Positions 33,055 to 43,985 of a stretch of 64,000 bases of DNA are shown piece after piece. Position 1 is the first letter of the stretch, and each line of letters begins with the position of its first letter. The stretch covers positions 35,066,001-35,130,000 of the forward strand of contig JAFFJZ010000004.1 of assembly GCA_018340375.1 (NCBI GenBank), given 5' to 3'. A program made the position numbers and the translations under genes. The notes beneath the pieces are model-generated. The model saw nothing but the letters and a program-made list of their open reading frames with translations. It was not told the DNA's origin and made no database searches. Source of the DNA: Gonatopus flavifemur (taxonomy: Eukaryota; Arthropoda; Insecta; Hymenoptera; Dryinidae).

Positions 33055-33067
33055 TGGCGCCCAACGC
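33055..33067 (+). promoter_or_regulatory. Candidate primer binding site after hairpin arm
   Basis: TGGCGCCCAACG lies one base after ..CCATCACA, the outer end of the right arm. This 12-mer matches the start of tRNA-Lys-type primer sites used by gypsy and retroviruses. A related stretch, GGATCCATCATAGTGGC, occurs at 34083-34100. Confidence 0.5.
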
Positions 33068-34194
33068 AAAAACCCACATACGACACATACAAGCACACAT
33101 ACACACTCAAACGAACAAAGGAACATTATTGAACACACATATACAGCAAACATACCTATGGATATAACACATTAACACACTTAAATACACATACATCCAC
33201 ACTAAAACACAGAAGAACACAACGAATTTTTCCCTCTGATATTTTGCACGCCTCTATCCATCTATGTTTAACTGAATACCTAAATGAAATATCGATACAT
33301 ATACGTGATAGAAGAATTAAAATCGAATTTATATACACGAAGTCGTATAAAAAAAAAATGTATATATACAACAAAAAGCAATATACATATATCATATTAA
33401 ACACGTAAAGACAAGATCCAAAGGAGAATGAAAACGTTACAAAGTAGGAAAATTGATCAGAAACGGAACAAACACCGTGTATATAAATTCCATAGAACAA
33501 ACAATAAGAAACCTATCATATGTAAAAGAAAATTATATGTATACGAAAATCACACATAGATATCGGAGCTCGTGTGTGCGCGCATGCATACATGTAAGAA
33601 CGGATAGTCTAGAACGTAAAGAAAGGGATACAATATCGCACAGAACGATACTCTGCGCGCAAGAAGAAGAATAACCCTGAGCGCGGAGTAGAGTATCGTT
33701 GACGCGATAAGACGGGACATAGAGACGTAAGACATAAACAGCATCCCTGAGTCGACACAAAGTACAGGAAAACACATACAAACGGATCAATGGACTAATT
33801 CGAATTCCACAGAAAAGACCAATAACTTGAAAGTAATAAGACGAAATATTAAATAGAAATCAGGAAGTGACAGAATCATGAATATAACTACACACAGTAA
33901 TGGACACACAAACCATACAAAAGACGAACGAATAACACACTTATACCCATACACACACTATATTACACACATACAATCAGATACGTAACACATAACATAC
34001 GATACAATATATTGACAAAGGTAATCTCGAATATCACTGACGAGATTTATCACACAGTACAAAAACGAGACAGATTAAAATCGGATCCATCATAGTGGCA
34101 ATACAGCTACAATAAACAAGGAAGACACATACACACGAGAACGGAAAATTCAAACGAACGAAAGTACACGACAAAATATCAAGTTTAAATTAAA
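33068..34194. other. A/C-rich leader-like stretch without a gene
   Basis: Very rich in ACACATA-type sequence on the plus strand, with no convincing frame. It contains a small inverted pair GATACTCTGCGCGC (about 33649) and GCGCGGAGTAGAGTATC (about 33679). By position it would be the 5' leader of an element starting at 33055. Confidence 0.4.
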
Positions 34195-34803
34195 TTGAAA
34201 TCAAAACACAAAATGAATAGACGAAACAGACACAACGAAACATACATACCAACAGATTATAGACACACACGCAATGGAAACCAACACGAACAAAGAACAA
34301 GAAGAAGTTTGAATGACGAGACACAAGATAGACAAGGACATACCACACAGACAGAATATAATCAAACCTTTACACGAGACAGTTTTCTAAGGAATAATCA
34401 AAAATTCATCGACGAGACGAACCATTTATTAGAACAGTTCAACCAGCCAAACGTACAACAAAGACGAAGATTAAGACAGAATAGACAACGAGACCGACCA
34501 GAAAGAGACAGAAACAGCACGATGTTGAGGAACTCTTTACATAAAGACTCTGATTATAATAACGAACTGAGTAGAGCAGAATCGAACCACACACAGAGAA
34601 CACATACACAGGAACACGTAGAACCGGAAATCACAGTGGCCACTGTGATAAACATTTCTGCACTCACTAATAAGCATAAGCAATACACAAAAACTTATAC
34701 TACGTACCAAACATATCAAGGATACGAAATACACATACAATACTCACATACAGTATTCATACTACTCAGGCAGTCGGATCAACGACAGTTCCAAAACACA
34801 TGA
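34195..34803 (+). CDS. Basic, Gln/Arg/Asn-rich frame, possible gag remnant
   Basis: A 202-codon plus-strand frame downstream of the candidate primer site, with strongly biased composition (MNRRNRHNETYIPTDYRH; RRRLRQNRQRDRPERDRN). Arginine-rich nucleic-acid-binding stretches are common in gag proteins without zinc knuckles, and position and strand agree with a gag frame of an element starting at 33055. There is no motif I can name. The A/C-rich composition of the region favours open frames, so chance is possible. Confidence 0.3.
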   Translation: MKSKHKMNRRNRHNETYIPTDYRHTRNGNQHEQRTRRSLNDETQDRQGHTTQTEYNQTFTRDSFLRNNQKFIDETNHLLEQFNQPNVQQRRRLRQNRQRDRPERDRNSTMLRNSLHKDSDYNNELSRAESNHTQRTHTQEHVEPEITVATVINISALTNKHKQYTKTYTTYQTYQGYEIHIQYSHTVFILLRQSDQRQFQNT

Positions 34804-34897
34804 CAAAACACTTTCCACAATGAAGATACAAATACAAATACAAATATGTACACTTCACAAACACTTACATGCTCATGCGTGCGCCGTGTCTCCTACA

Positions 34898-36961
34898 CTA
34901 AAGGGGGTGATAACTTAGGATATCCCGAGTCAACGGCCGCTTCTCCCTATCATCAGTACCCGTGGCAGAAGGTGCCGTGGGGTAACTCTTGAACTCTATC
35001 CCCCTTTCAAGGTCGATGTCATATGCCTTCCGTCTCTGTTTGGCCTTTTTCTCTAATTTGGCGTGCAAGACCCGATGGGCCAACGGCGTTCACAAGGCCG
35101 CCAACAGAGTAGCACCACAACCACCGACCCTCCTAAGGCTCAACCCGTTGAATAAGACACCTGTTACATATTTCAACACATTTATTATGAAAACAATTGG
35201 AAATATGAAACCGCCCCAGCTACCGGTGTCTCTTAATTTATTTTTAAACCTATCCCAAGCCTTATTAACCTTGTCCATAATCTTGAGTTCTAGGTTGTCC
35301 GGGTCTAATCAAAACTTAGTATCTATACTCATCCTCTCACCGCTAGAACCCCTCCATAGTTCATTCAACAGGTATCTTCGTCTATCGGAAACAAAAATTC
35401 TGTCGTTAATCTCCTCGACCTGTTTCTCCGAATAAATACCCTTGTTCATCAGGTCCAGGAGATCTGTAAATTTCCAATCTCATCCCTCTTCCCCCAGATA
35501 AGCCGGCCTCTTAGCCTAGGTCAGGGATGCCGGTTTGACAGAATACCACTCCCCATAAATATGATACATCGGGGAGAAAAATTCAGAACACTTAACCCGA
35601 GTTGGGGTGTCCGACAGAATATGACTACGCGGTGACATGTAATAAGTCTTATTTCTAAAGACGACAGGGATTTCCTCAGTACAAACACCTCCAGTCTGCG
35701 GTGAAAACGATACATCCACAGGTGTACATCCACTAACATATATTACTTCACCCATAGTCGTGGCTACATACCCGGGCCCCCCCTCAACCATATACGCAAA
35801 ATCTGTAGGATGGTGGACTCTCACAGTTAATAGAAGCTTTATTCGTTCCGCCTCCTCTTTACACCTTCTTACTTCTAACGTCCTAAAAACCTCTTCAATT
35901 TCAGATCCCAAGTACCGGTGTACGTATACCAGCTTCGAATTAAAGTACGTGAGCAGATCCAAATCTTCTGTGGGGACACCAGCCACTGTAAATGAGTCCA
36001 ATCCCTTGTCCCTATCTAAAACTATATACAATTTGGGGTGTTCCGTCGCATATATAACCTCTCCACACACCCTCTCTCTCCTCGTTATCTTCAAGTCAAA
36101 GGCCGTATCTTTGGCCTCATAGACGGAGACCACACGTCCACCCTCTAGCCCCTTACCTTCCTTGCCGTCGGTGACTACCATAGCTTCCCCCTCATACAAA
36201 ACTCCATACTTAGGAAGCCCACAATCGGTGGGGTGAGAAACAAAACTGACTCTTCCTAAGACCGGGTCGTCAACTACGGTCTTTCCGTAGGGGTACTCAT
36301 AACCAGAAGGCAACACAACGTTCCCTCCTCAAGGGCTCTCCTTAGCCACAGACACACCCTCTCTTATGGTCACGGAAATCCTCGCGACGACGACCGACTT
36401 GTCACCTGACCATAGTGGGTCACTGTATGAACCCCCCTCTTTACACCTGCCTGTGCCTGACGTGTGCTCTCCATTTAAGGTGAGCTTACTCTCCCTGGTC
36501 TTGTTAATCACTAGGTCCCTAATGGTAACCCCTGATACCTCAATCTTGCCAAACTCAATGGCTTCACGGCATGCGGACCCTGTCATTTCCTTTACATATC
36601 TACCCCTGTCTAGATACTGTATATCATCCGAAAAGAAACCACATCTAAAAACATCTCTATCAACAACAACTCTACATGCAAATCACTGAACAGTGGTATG
36701 TGTGGTTTTCTGTAACAATTCCATACGCTCCATGGTCCTCACTTTTGGCAGGGAGTCAGTCTTACACCTGGTGATCTCAGTTAGGCTATAAACTGTGTGG
36801 TTAAGCCCTACTCCCTCACACTCATACGCCGTGAACCCCGGATTACAAACACCCGATAATGCTGAGACCACTAGTGGCACTAAAAATATCGGCATAGTTG
36901 TCCTCTTTACGAGCCTGGAGCCTATGTTTAATACAGACAATAACACCCAGGTACTCATCAT
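34898..36961 (-). pseudogene. Second chuvirus-like glycoprotein copy, broken by in-frame stops
   Basis: The whole 2.06-kb gene lies in one reading frame, interrupted by stops at 36683 (TGA), 36329 (TGA), 35516 (TAG), 35480 (TGA), 35309 (TGA) and 35090 (TGA), with the end at 34898 (TAG). No frameshift is needed. After an N-terminal hydrophobic signal region comes AYECEG, the counterpart of GYDCG in the intact copy; matching blocks follow (TEHPKLYIVL, TYFNSKLVYVHRYL, PTDFAYMVEG, MSPRSHIL, SPMYHIYGEWY, NKGIYSEKQVEEI). A hydrophobic anchor (FIFPIVFIINVLKYV) lies near 35200 and a basic cytoplasmic tail (AKLEKKAKQRRK) near 35050. DNA is clearly more GC-rich than the flanks, as if of different origin. 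It starts 46 bp after the upstream ORF1 stop. Family and function as for the copy at 3807-5618. Confidence 0.65.
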
Positions 36962-37006
36962 AAATTCAGTACTGGGATAACAGAAATATAAATAATAATT
37001 TACTAA

Positions 37007-38851
37007 TCAACACAATATCACTTGATAGAAGAGGTAAACATAACTTCTGGCCGTCCCGTTCCCAACCAATGCATGCTGTTTCTTATTGTGATTCTTTGCC
37101 ATGTATTCCAAATCCCCGTTGCGTGAAGTCGGGAAAACTCCAGTTGAATAGTGCACGAAGCAAAACAAGCATCCTGCGGTGGAGTACGTGACTTTCTTCA
37201 TGTATTGGTTATGTGCCAGAAAGTCCAACAGCTTATCAACAAACACCCTGCGAGGGCTTTCTTTAAACCTACCCCGCCTTTTTGCCCCCTCCTCTATCAC
37301 TTCCACCTCGGTCGCCTCATTATAGAAGTACTCGAGGGAAAGATCTCCATCACTGCTGTCATTCCTTACCCTCTGACTCCTAGGCACACGCCTTCGTAAA
37401 ACGCTCACCTCGCGAGTTTGGCTCCTCAAAACACCCTCCTTGTGTGCCTGGAGGAAAGGCCCAACAGGAACATTTACACCGTCCTCAGACACTCCCGGGT
37501 ACTGCGCCAACAGCCACACCGCATCCATCAACTCTTCCGCAGTGCTCATATTGCTCCGCAAGCTCCCCCCGACTGCCCGAAGAAATTTCCTATTTACACC
37601 CCTCTTCAATATGGCAGAACAAACACTCCTTACCCACCTCTGGTTGTTAGCGGGGTTGGTGCAAAACCGAATTATACGAGGACCGTCTGTACCCAAGGAT
37701 TCGGCAAATGCAGCCGCTCTATTCTCCTTCTTTTCCTCCGTATCCTTGGTACGTCTTGGACCCCGTCCCACACCTTCGGGCTGAACAGTCAATCCTCTCA
37801 AAGCCACTGCTAATATAGAGGACGAGGTACTCATTCCCAAGGGCCCTAACTCCCTGACGATCCCTGACGCACCTCCCAGCCCCGCATGCTCAGGCTCCAT
37901 TGCCAACCTGAGAAGGTAATCACATTCACTCTCATCGAGTAGATCGGCTCCCCGATGATGACTAACACATTCCCTCACACACTCACACTCATGGGGTTCT
38001 GAGCTACCACAGCATCGCGTATTAGCTAACGATACGCATAGCTCAGAGTCAGTCCCTTTATTTACAATTATCATACACTCACCATGGGCATCGCGTTCTG
38101 CGTCACGTTCTTTTCGTGGACCGCCAAAAGGTGACGCCCCACGAACATCAACCTGGACCCTCACATCGGCGAAAACCCTGCTGGTCCTTCGTACCTCATT
38201 TGCACACGCGGCCGCTACTCTCTTACTATTTGCATCATTTACAATATCAAAACTACTCAAACTATTTACAACATCCACATCAATCACAGTACCTACATTA
38301 TTATTTACAACATTCAGATTATTTACAGTACCTACATTATTGACAATACTTGCATTATCTACAGTATTTACATCATCTACAACGAGAGGAACCACACCTT
38401 CAACCGGGCATGAAACACTCCCTTCCGAAGGTAATCCGGTCTGCACGGACCGTGACATTTTGAAAGGCTTTACAGCACCATCAAAAAAGGAGTTAGTCGA
38501 GCTGACGGAAAACCCGTCACCACCATGACAGCTAGTAAAAGACAGAACAGAGGGTATAACCCCGTCAAGCCCGGTCTCCTCTCCCCAATTCATCAGGTCC
38601 CCTTCACTCGCCAGACCTTCAAACCGCAACTCCTTCCTTTGTGCATAACCGCGCAAATCCGCCCACCATAGTGGATCTAATCCCTCTGTCCTTTCCAGGA
38701 CGCTCACACCAGGAAGGCTCGTTCCAATTGGGAGTTGCTGCCCACCTGATGTGTCTGATGTCCCTTGGCTCGTCCCATCAAGGGGTTTCGTATTGGCCGC
38801 GTAGGGCACGTGATCACTGGGTACTTCGAATAGCTTTCGTAATGCCGACAC
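37007..38851 (-). CDS. ORF1 of virus-like island, 614 codons, unrecognised
   Basis: A long uninterrupted frame immediately upstream of the glycoprotein pseudogene, same strand, same high GC, separated by 46 bp. The nominal first codon is GTG; the frame stays open further upstream (ESRRQRAVHL precedes SALRKLFEVPSD), so the true start or a splice junction is unresolved. Visible features: a low-complexity Val/Asn stretch (TVNNLNVVNNNVGTV) around residues 165-205, a cysteine-rich patch (TRCCGSSEPHECECVREC), a basic region (GRGPRRTKDTEEKKENR), and a C-terminal C-x2-C..H-x4-H pattern (CLFC, then NHNKKQH). By position it could be a nucleoprotein or gag-like protein of the element that carried the glycoprotein, but I recognise no domain. 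Absence of stops next to a broken partner is notable. Confidence 0.5.
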   Translation of the reverse strand: MSALRKLFEVPSDHVPYAANTKPLDGTSQGTSDTSGGQQLPIGTSLPGVSVLERTEGLDPLWWADLRGYAQRKELRFEGLASEGDLMNWGEETGLDGVIPSVLSFTSCHGGDGFSVSSTNSFFDGAVKPFKMSRSVQTGLPSEGSVSCPVEGVVPLVVDDVNTVDNASIVNNVGTVNNLNVVNNNVGTVIDVDVVNSLSSFDIVNDANSKRVAAACANEVRRTSRVFADVRVQVDVRGASPFGGPRKERDAERDAHGECMIIVNKGTDSELCVSLANTRCCGSSEPHECECVRECVSHHRGADLLDESECDYLLRLAMEPEHAGLGGASGIVRELGPLGMSTSSSILAVALRGLTVQPEGVGRGPRRTKDTEEKKENRAAAFAESLGTDGPRIIRFCTNPANNQRWVRSVCSAILKRGVNRKFLRAVGGSLRSNMSTAEELMDAVWLLAQYPGVSEDGVNVPVGPFLQAHKEGVLRSQTREVSVLRRRVPRSQRVRNDSSDGDLSLEYFYNEATEVEVIEEGAKRRGRFKESPRRVFVDKLLDFLAHNQYMKKVTYSTAGCLFCFVHYSTGVFPTSRNGDLEYMAKNHNKKQHALVGNGTARSYVYLFYQVILC

Positions 38852-38969
38852 GAGATGAACTGCCCTTTGCCGCCTTGACTCATTACTCGTCTCGCCGCTG
38901 CTGCCCCCTCTACCTCCTTGTCGGTGCCCCCTTCTACTCTCTTCGTAACGCTTACGTTACAACTTTTTA

Positions 38970-40704
38970 AAGACCAATCGAGGACCGAGGGCGTAAGTGG
39001 ACGGACGAAATGTACCATATTCTACCTTTTTTCAATCTATTCCACCTTATCTTCACTTCTTTACCGTTTTCTCCTTGCGTCTTATTCCAATCTTTTTCCT
39101 TTTCTTGTTTCTGAATCTCACTTGCATTAGCACTGCTTAATGTCGTTTCATCACGATACTTTTCACTCTCATCGCTATCTGATATTCTTTCCTACCCTCT
39201 CTAATACCGGTGCAGTTATCCTGTCCTAGAATATTTACTCATCTAATCCTAACATCCATTCGATCTACTTTTTTTCAATTGATTCTCTCTCTTTTATTGA
39301 TATGTCAAACAGAGTTATCTAGAGTCCAATCTCCGCGTATGAAATACTCTGTATCTTGAGTATCCACCAGATTCAGGATGTCGAGAAATAACTGGGAGGG
39401 TTACGATTCGTGATTTTTACAGTAAATCTCCTTGAGGAATCGAACCACGGGTATTGGTAGTTTCGGATTTGCAGGAGATGGTTGATCGTTATGTGTAGTG
39501 TTTTCACAGTTCATATCCACCTAGAACAGGGTCCCTCCAGACATGAAAAGTCAGGGGATCCTGATTCAGTCAGGGAACGTCTCCAAAATGCCCCATTAGT
39601 CAGGGAAATCCGAACAAATTCATAAACAGTCAAGGGAAATTGAAACATTTGATTTCAGCAGAAATTTTTCGAAGAGTAGTGTCCACTTATGTATTTCTCA
39701 CCTAGCCAGCACGAATGATCAATTTGAATTCATAAAGACTCCCCAAAGACTTTTTGAATAGTTCCCGTTATGCGACCATAATAATAATTTCAACAAGAAT
39801 TGAATGGATTCAAGATGGAAACGTATTCATTGCCTGCAGAATTGATTATGATATCTTGATACAAACTTTTCCTGAACATTGGGTTGTTCATTAAGAGTTC
39901 GTTGAGAAGTCGGAATATGTGTCCATAATAAATACATATTCATGAGTATAACAGGAACTCGTGTGCTGTATGGGTGAAGTATAAATTCGATCGAATTGCC
40001 TTGCGATTTTGTTCGCGAATACCATTCCTTTGATTGGTTCAAAACGCAATGTCAGAAGAATAAGTACACGGTAAAAAGTAAATCTTACTTTCACGATTGA
40101 CTGATTTTCAGATTAGGCTTAAAGTCAGCAATATTACGATTTCAGCCGTGATATGGGATGAAAAAGAGTAATGGCCGTATTAAATTGAATTAAATCGGAT
40201 AATGTGCTGATTATCAGCAATGCATATCTTATAGTCAGCCATGTTGAGCTCGATGGATAATTCAGTCAAAAATATCTGATCATAAGATATTCTTTCATTT
40301 TTAGTATTACAATTCAGGCCTCGTATTCAATAATCAGTCGAGCGCTCGAACCGCGTCACGTTTGTTGGTCCAAACGGTCATGTGGGACGTCGAAAAAAAG
40401 ACGGAATTTTGAAAAACTAAGAATACTAGGTGATAGCCCTTGAAAAATGAATCCAAGTATCCTCTCATACTTTTCTTCTATGATCGATAGTATTTGAGAA
40501 GAAAAATGAAGCCTACCTATTTTTTCATTCTGAAAATCAATGTGTTTCAATCTCAAACTCGTTTTAACCCGGGCAGTTTTCAACGTATCAATATAAATCT
40601 TACAGATTCTGATTCGTAAGGCTTCCCCAAAGACGACATCATGAGAAAAGTTTGCAAAAATTCATAAATTCCCAATTCGAAGTAAAAACCACGTTTTTAA
40701 CGCT
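38970..40704. other. Gene-free stretch right of the virus-like island
   Basis: Near 38985-39190 the minus strand has an open, Lys/Glu/Ser-rich frame without a start (SDSDESEKYRDET; KVKIRWNRLKKGRIWY-like), bounded by a TAG; it may be a degenerate extension of the island. From 39300 to 40704 I see only AT-rich sequence. Confidence 0.3.
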
Positions 40705-41390
40705 TTGCAAGAAATTCTGAGAGTTCTGGCCAGCATTGCACCGAATCCCAATAGTTCTGCACATCATTGCCCGAAATTCGAATAGTTCTAGCCAGCGTTG
40801 CCCCGATTTCAACCAGTTCTGATCAGCATTGCACGAAATTCTAAGAGTTCTGGACAGCATTGCATGAAATTTGGATAGTTCTGGCCAGCATTGTATGGAA
40901 TTCTAATAGTTCTAACCAGCATTGCCTCGATAACGAGTAGTTCTGGCCAGCATTGCGAAAAATTGGAAGAGTTCTGCGCACAGAATTCGAATTGTTCTGA
41001 CCAGCATTGCCCCGATTTCAACCAGTTCTGGCTAGCATTGGACGGAGTCCAAATAGTTCTGGCCAGCATTGCATGCAATTCAAATAGTCCTGACCAGCAT
41101 CGTCTCGATTACGGGTAGTTCTGGCCAGCATTGTACGGAATTCGGAGAGTTCTGGACAGCATGGCAAGAAATTCGAATAGTTCTGGCCGACATTGCCCCG
41201 ATTCCAAACAGTTCCGGCCAGCATTGCCCCGATTCCAAACAGTTCCGGCCAGCATTGCACGGAACTCGAATAGTGCTGGCCAGCATTGCACTGAATTCCA
41301 ATAGTTCTGCACAGCATTCGATTAGTTCTAGCCTGCATTGGCCCGATTTCAACCAGTTCTGGCCAGCATTGCACGGAATTCAAATAGTTG
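40705..41390. repeat. 31-bp satellite, about 22 copies
   Basis: The unit is AGTTCTGGCCAGCATTGCAC followed by CGAATTCNAAT, with variants such as GCCCCGATTTCAACC. Period 31 bp throughout, with divergence between units. Long frames on both strands (for example at 40891-41395) are products of the repeat and not genes. Confidence 0.9.
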
Positions 41391-42756
41391 AATGAATATG
41401 GAAAAAAATCTCATATATCGCTTTTAATGATTGGAACTCTCCATTCCTCACTCTCCCTCATGCTCACAATCCCAGAACTCTCGAATTCTGATCGTTCCAA
41501 CCTCTCATCGCTGGGATACTATCATATCATTGTACAACTTGGCATTCCATTTTTTTAAATTCAATTTTTCAGAGTAATATGAATAGAACTGTCGTTCAAA
41601 ATTATCAAGAACTATAGAACCATGGTGAATGCTACTGGAACTGTCACTCTTTCATGCAATGCCAGCATTTGATATGCCAACTTCACATTCACGTAAAAAA
41701 CGATGATAGAATTCTCAGTTTCGGAGGATAACTACGTTTGTAATTTCCTTGAGTACTATTCTCTCGTTCCCATGAATATTTGGAATGGAATCCTGGAATA
41801 TGTAATGTACCGTTCGTTTGGGAGACAGTATCCATTCGACATAAACCTCAGAATTGTGCTGGGGTATTGATATTCCCAACCTCGTCACCACGATTTCAAT
41901 GTTATTCGAGATATTTGGAGGAATGAATATCGGCTTAAGAGGAAAATCCGATAGTTGGCAAGAGAGCAACAGAGTGATGTAACCATCCCGATGTGATGCA
42001 ATGCGGGAAGCGTTTCTGTAGACAACAACGACGGTGCTGTATCTTCTTTCTACCTTCTCGAAGTGAGAGAGCGGAGTTGATAATGAACACAATAACGTGC
42101 TCTTTTTAATTAAACCTGTCATCGATTCGAGTTATCACGAACGGATCGCAAGGAGCAACTCTTGAAAATCTCTTCGTTGTGTGTACACATGGCCTTTTTA
42201 TGATATAAATCATGTCGATACTCCCACCTAAAGACGACTTTCCCGTTTATACTGATCTACAGCGTGGATTCATCACCGTCTATTACACTAGTTGACAGCC
42301 ATTTTGTAAATTCGATGCGACTATGTTTTTCTTATGCATTTTGGCTCGCTCAACTCGAAAATCACAGTAAAAAATTTTTTCATGGGTGGGTTTTCGTGTT
42401 ATGAGTTTTTTTAATTTCAAAAATTCTTTCCCGATGATAGTTCCAATATTTGAGGTATATCTCGAACTAGAAATGGCCAATCTGGTTGCATAAGTTCTCA
42501 GATTGAACGTCATTGAATTGCCAATGAATATCATTATCGTTGTTACTAATTTATTAGGTAGTTTGAGTGCAACAAACCGAAATATTTTACTATACCAGTT
42601 TTCTCCATGAACCTTTCAAAAGAGGCAGCATAATTGCATGCATCTCTCTTTTTGGCTGCAAATGTTAGAATAACGTATTACAGAGACCGTGCGGAGGTTT
42701 ACTCGAAGTATTATAAAACGAGAGATTAAATATGCTCTTGCGAGAAGATTTCTGGT
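41391..42756. other. No recognisable gene
   Basis: Unique, moderately AT-rich sequence. The minus frame at 41715-42122 (135 codons) has no start context or motif that I can name. Confidence 0.4.
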
Positions 42757-43017
42757 TTGTTGGAGGAACTTAAACAGTTATATGGTGCAAAAGAGTGGCG
42801 GTTATTCATTGACAGTAATGAAAACAGTTTAAAAGCAGTTCCCTCGCATAACGGGGACGAAAAACCATCGATACCCATTGTACCTGCTGGTAATACTAAA
42901 GAACCCTTTGAGACAATGGTCAAATCATTAGAATTTATCGAGTACGAAAAGCACGATTGGAAGATGGGAAGAATTGAGAAATTCATAGCCAAAAATGAGA
43001 TTCCTGCATTTTTGTAG
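42757..43017 (+). pseudogene. Fragment of the 0.3-2.0 kb repeat-family gene
   Basis: The plus-strand frame encodes AKEWRLFIDSNENSLKAV, PSIPIVPAGNTKEPFETM and EYEKHDWKMGR. This is the middle part of the same family as the broken gene at 255-1970, in the region that follows the DVPGLL block. It is short and stops at 43017, so it is only a relic. Confidence 0.6.
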
Positions 43018-43625
43018 GTAGGTCGAACCTCACGTTTTATTTATCGAATTCCACGTTTTAGTTATCGATGAAGTTCGACTTCCAAATTTTGAGGAATTCA
43101 TTTCTATACAACATTTTCCTACCCAGGAGTATGATTGAATTGAGATTCAGGCATCGCTTTTGGGGGCATATAAAAAAAGGGTCGTAATTACAAAAAAACA
43201 AGGGCATATGTTTCAAAAAATCAAATCAAAGCAAAAAAGCAATCATCAAAGAATATACTGTGGGAAAAATCAAACTATCCTATCATTCTTCAATTCGAAG
43301 TTATAGCGATTTGGAATTTTTGAGCTTGTAGCCAATCAGCAACTTCAAATCGCTATAGCTCCGAGACCAAGAACGATAAGATAGTTGAATTTTTTTTCAG
43401 GAATCCGCCATTCTGCAACTGAGCGAATGGTGTGAGCCTCAAGTATGTAGCACACAACGCTTTTGAATGATTAGGGTTTAAAAAAAAATCTAAAAATGCT
43501 CAGAGCCCAAAAACTAAGCCTCCAAAAAAATTCTTTCAAACGGGAAATTATTGCAATTATTATTCGGCTGTAGAATACGCTTGTGAAATTTTGATACTTT
43601 GTTCTGGGACACCCTGTATACTGTG
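43018..43625. repeat. Repeat-derived sequence with hairpin and terminal CACCCTGTATA
   Basis: An inverted pair (about 43270-43316 and 43346-43392, core AGCGATTTG / CAAATCGCT) forms a hairpin. The block ends in GGGACACCCTGTATA at about 43607-43621; a similar CCCACCCTGTATA occurs at 23398-23410. Such ends are common in insect non-autonomous elements. Confidence 0.5.
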
Positions 43626-43627
43626 TA

Positions 43628-43837
43628 TAGTCGGTGTAAAAAGTCCGTTAACAGGTCTAACGGGTTTAGCTTTATAAAATATGTTGGCGCTATTATTTGA
43701 ATATTTTTATTCTATCAGATTGATAGAAGAAACATTGATGAAGGTATATATTCAAAGAAAAATATTTGAAATTCATTGATTACAACGTGATCAAAAATAT
43801 TTCCGTTAGAATTGAAACGGACTTTTTACACCGACTA
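43628..43837. mobile_element. mariner-type MITE, 210 bp, TA target duplication
   Basis: Ends read TAGTCGGTGTAAAAAGTCCG and the exact reverse complement, flanked by TA on each side (43626-43627 and 43838-43839). The interior is AT-rich and non-coding. The TIR is about 22-24 bp and essentially perfect. Confidence 0.85.
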
Positions 43838-43985
43838 TACATATATCAGTGAATTAATATCCACTTACGTGGATCCAACCGAGTAATACGTATATGACCC
43901 GTGCTCTGGATAAAATTGAAGATGTAATCTTCGCTCAACGGCTCGCAAGTGTTTGCATCCGATACTTGCGGTGGGATGTAAACGG

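Noticed and set aside
34898..36961. TGA read as tryptophan or another amino acid
   Set aside because: TGG codons for Trp are used in the same gene, residues aligned to TGA in the intact copy are mixed, and one TAG is also present. Plain nonsense mutation is simpler.
40809..41395. Overlapping frames of 67-121 codons on both strands, and a CRISPR-like look
   Set aside because: The 31-bp periodic sequence is contiguous with no unique spacers; the frames come from the satellite.
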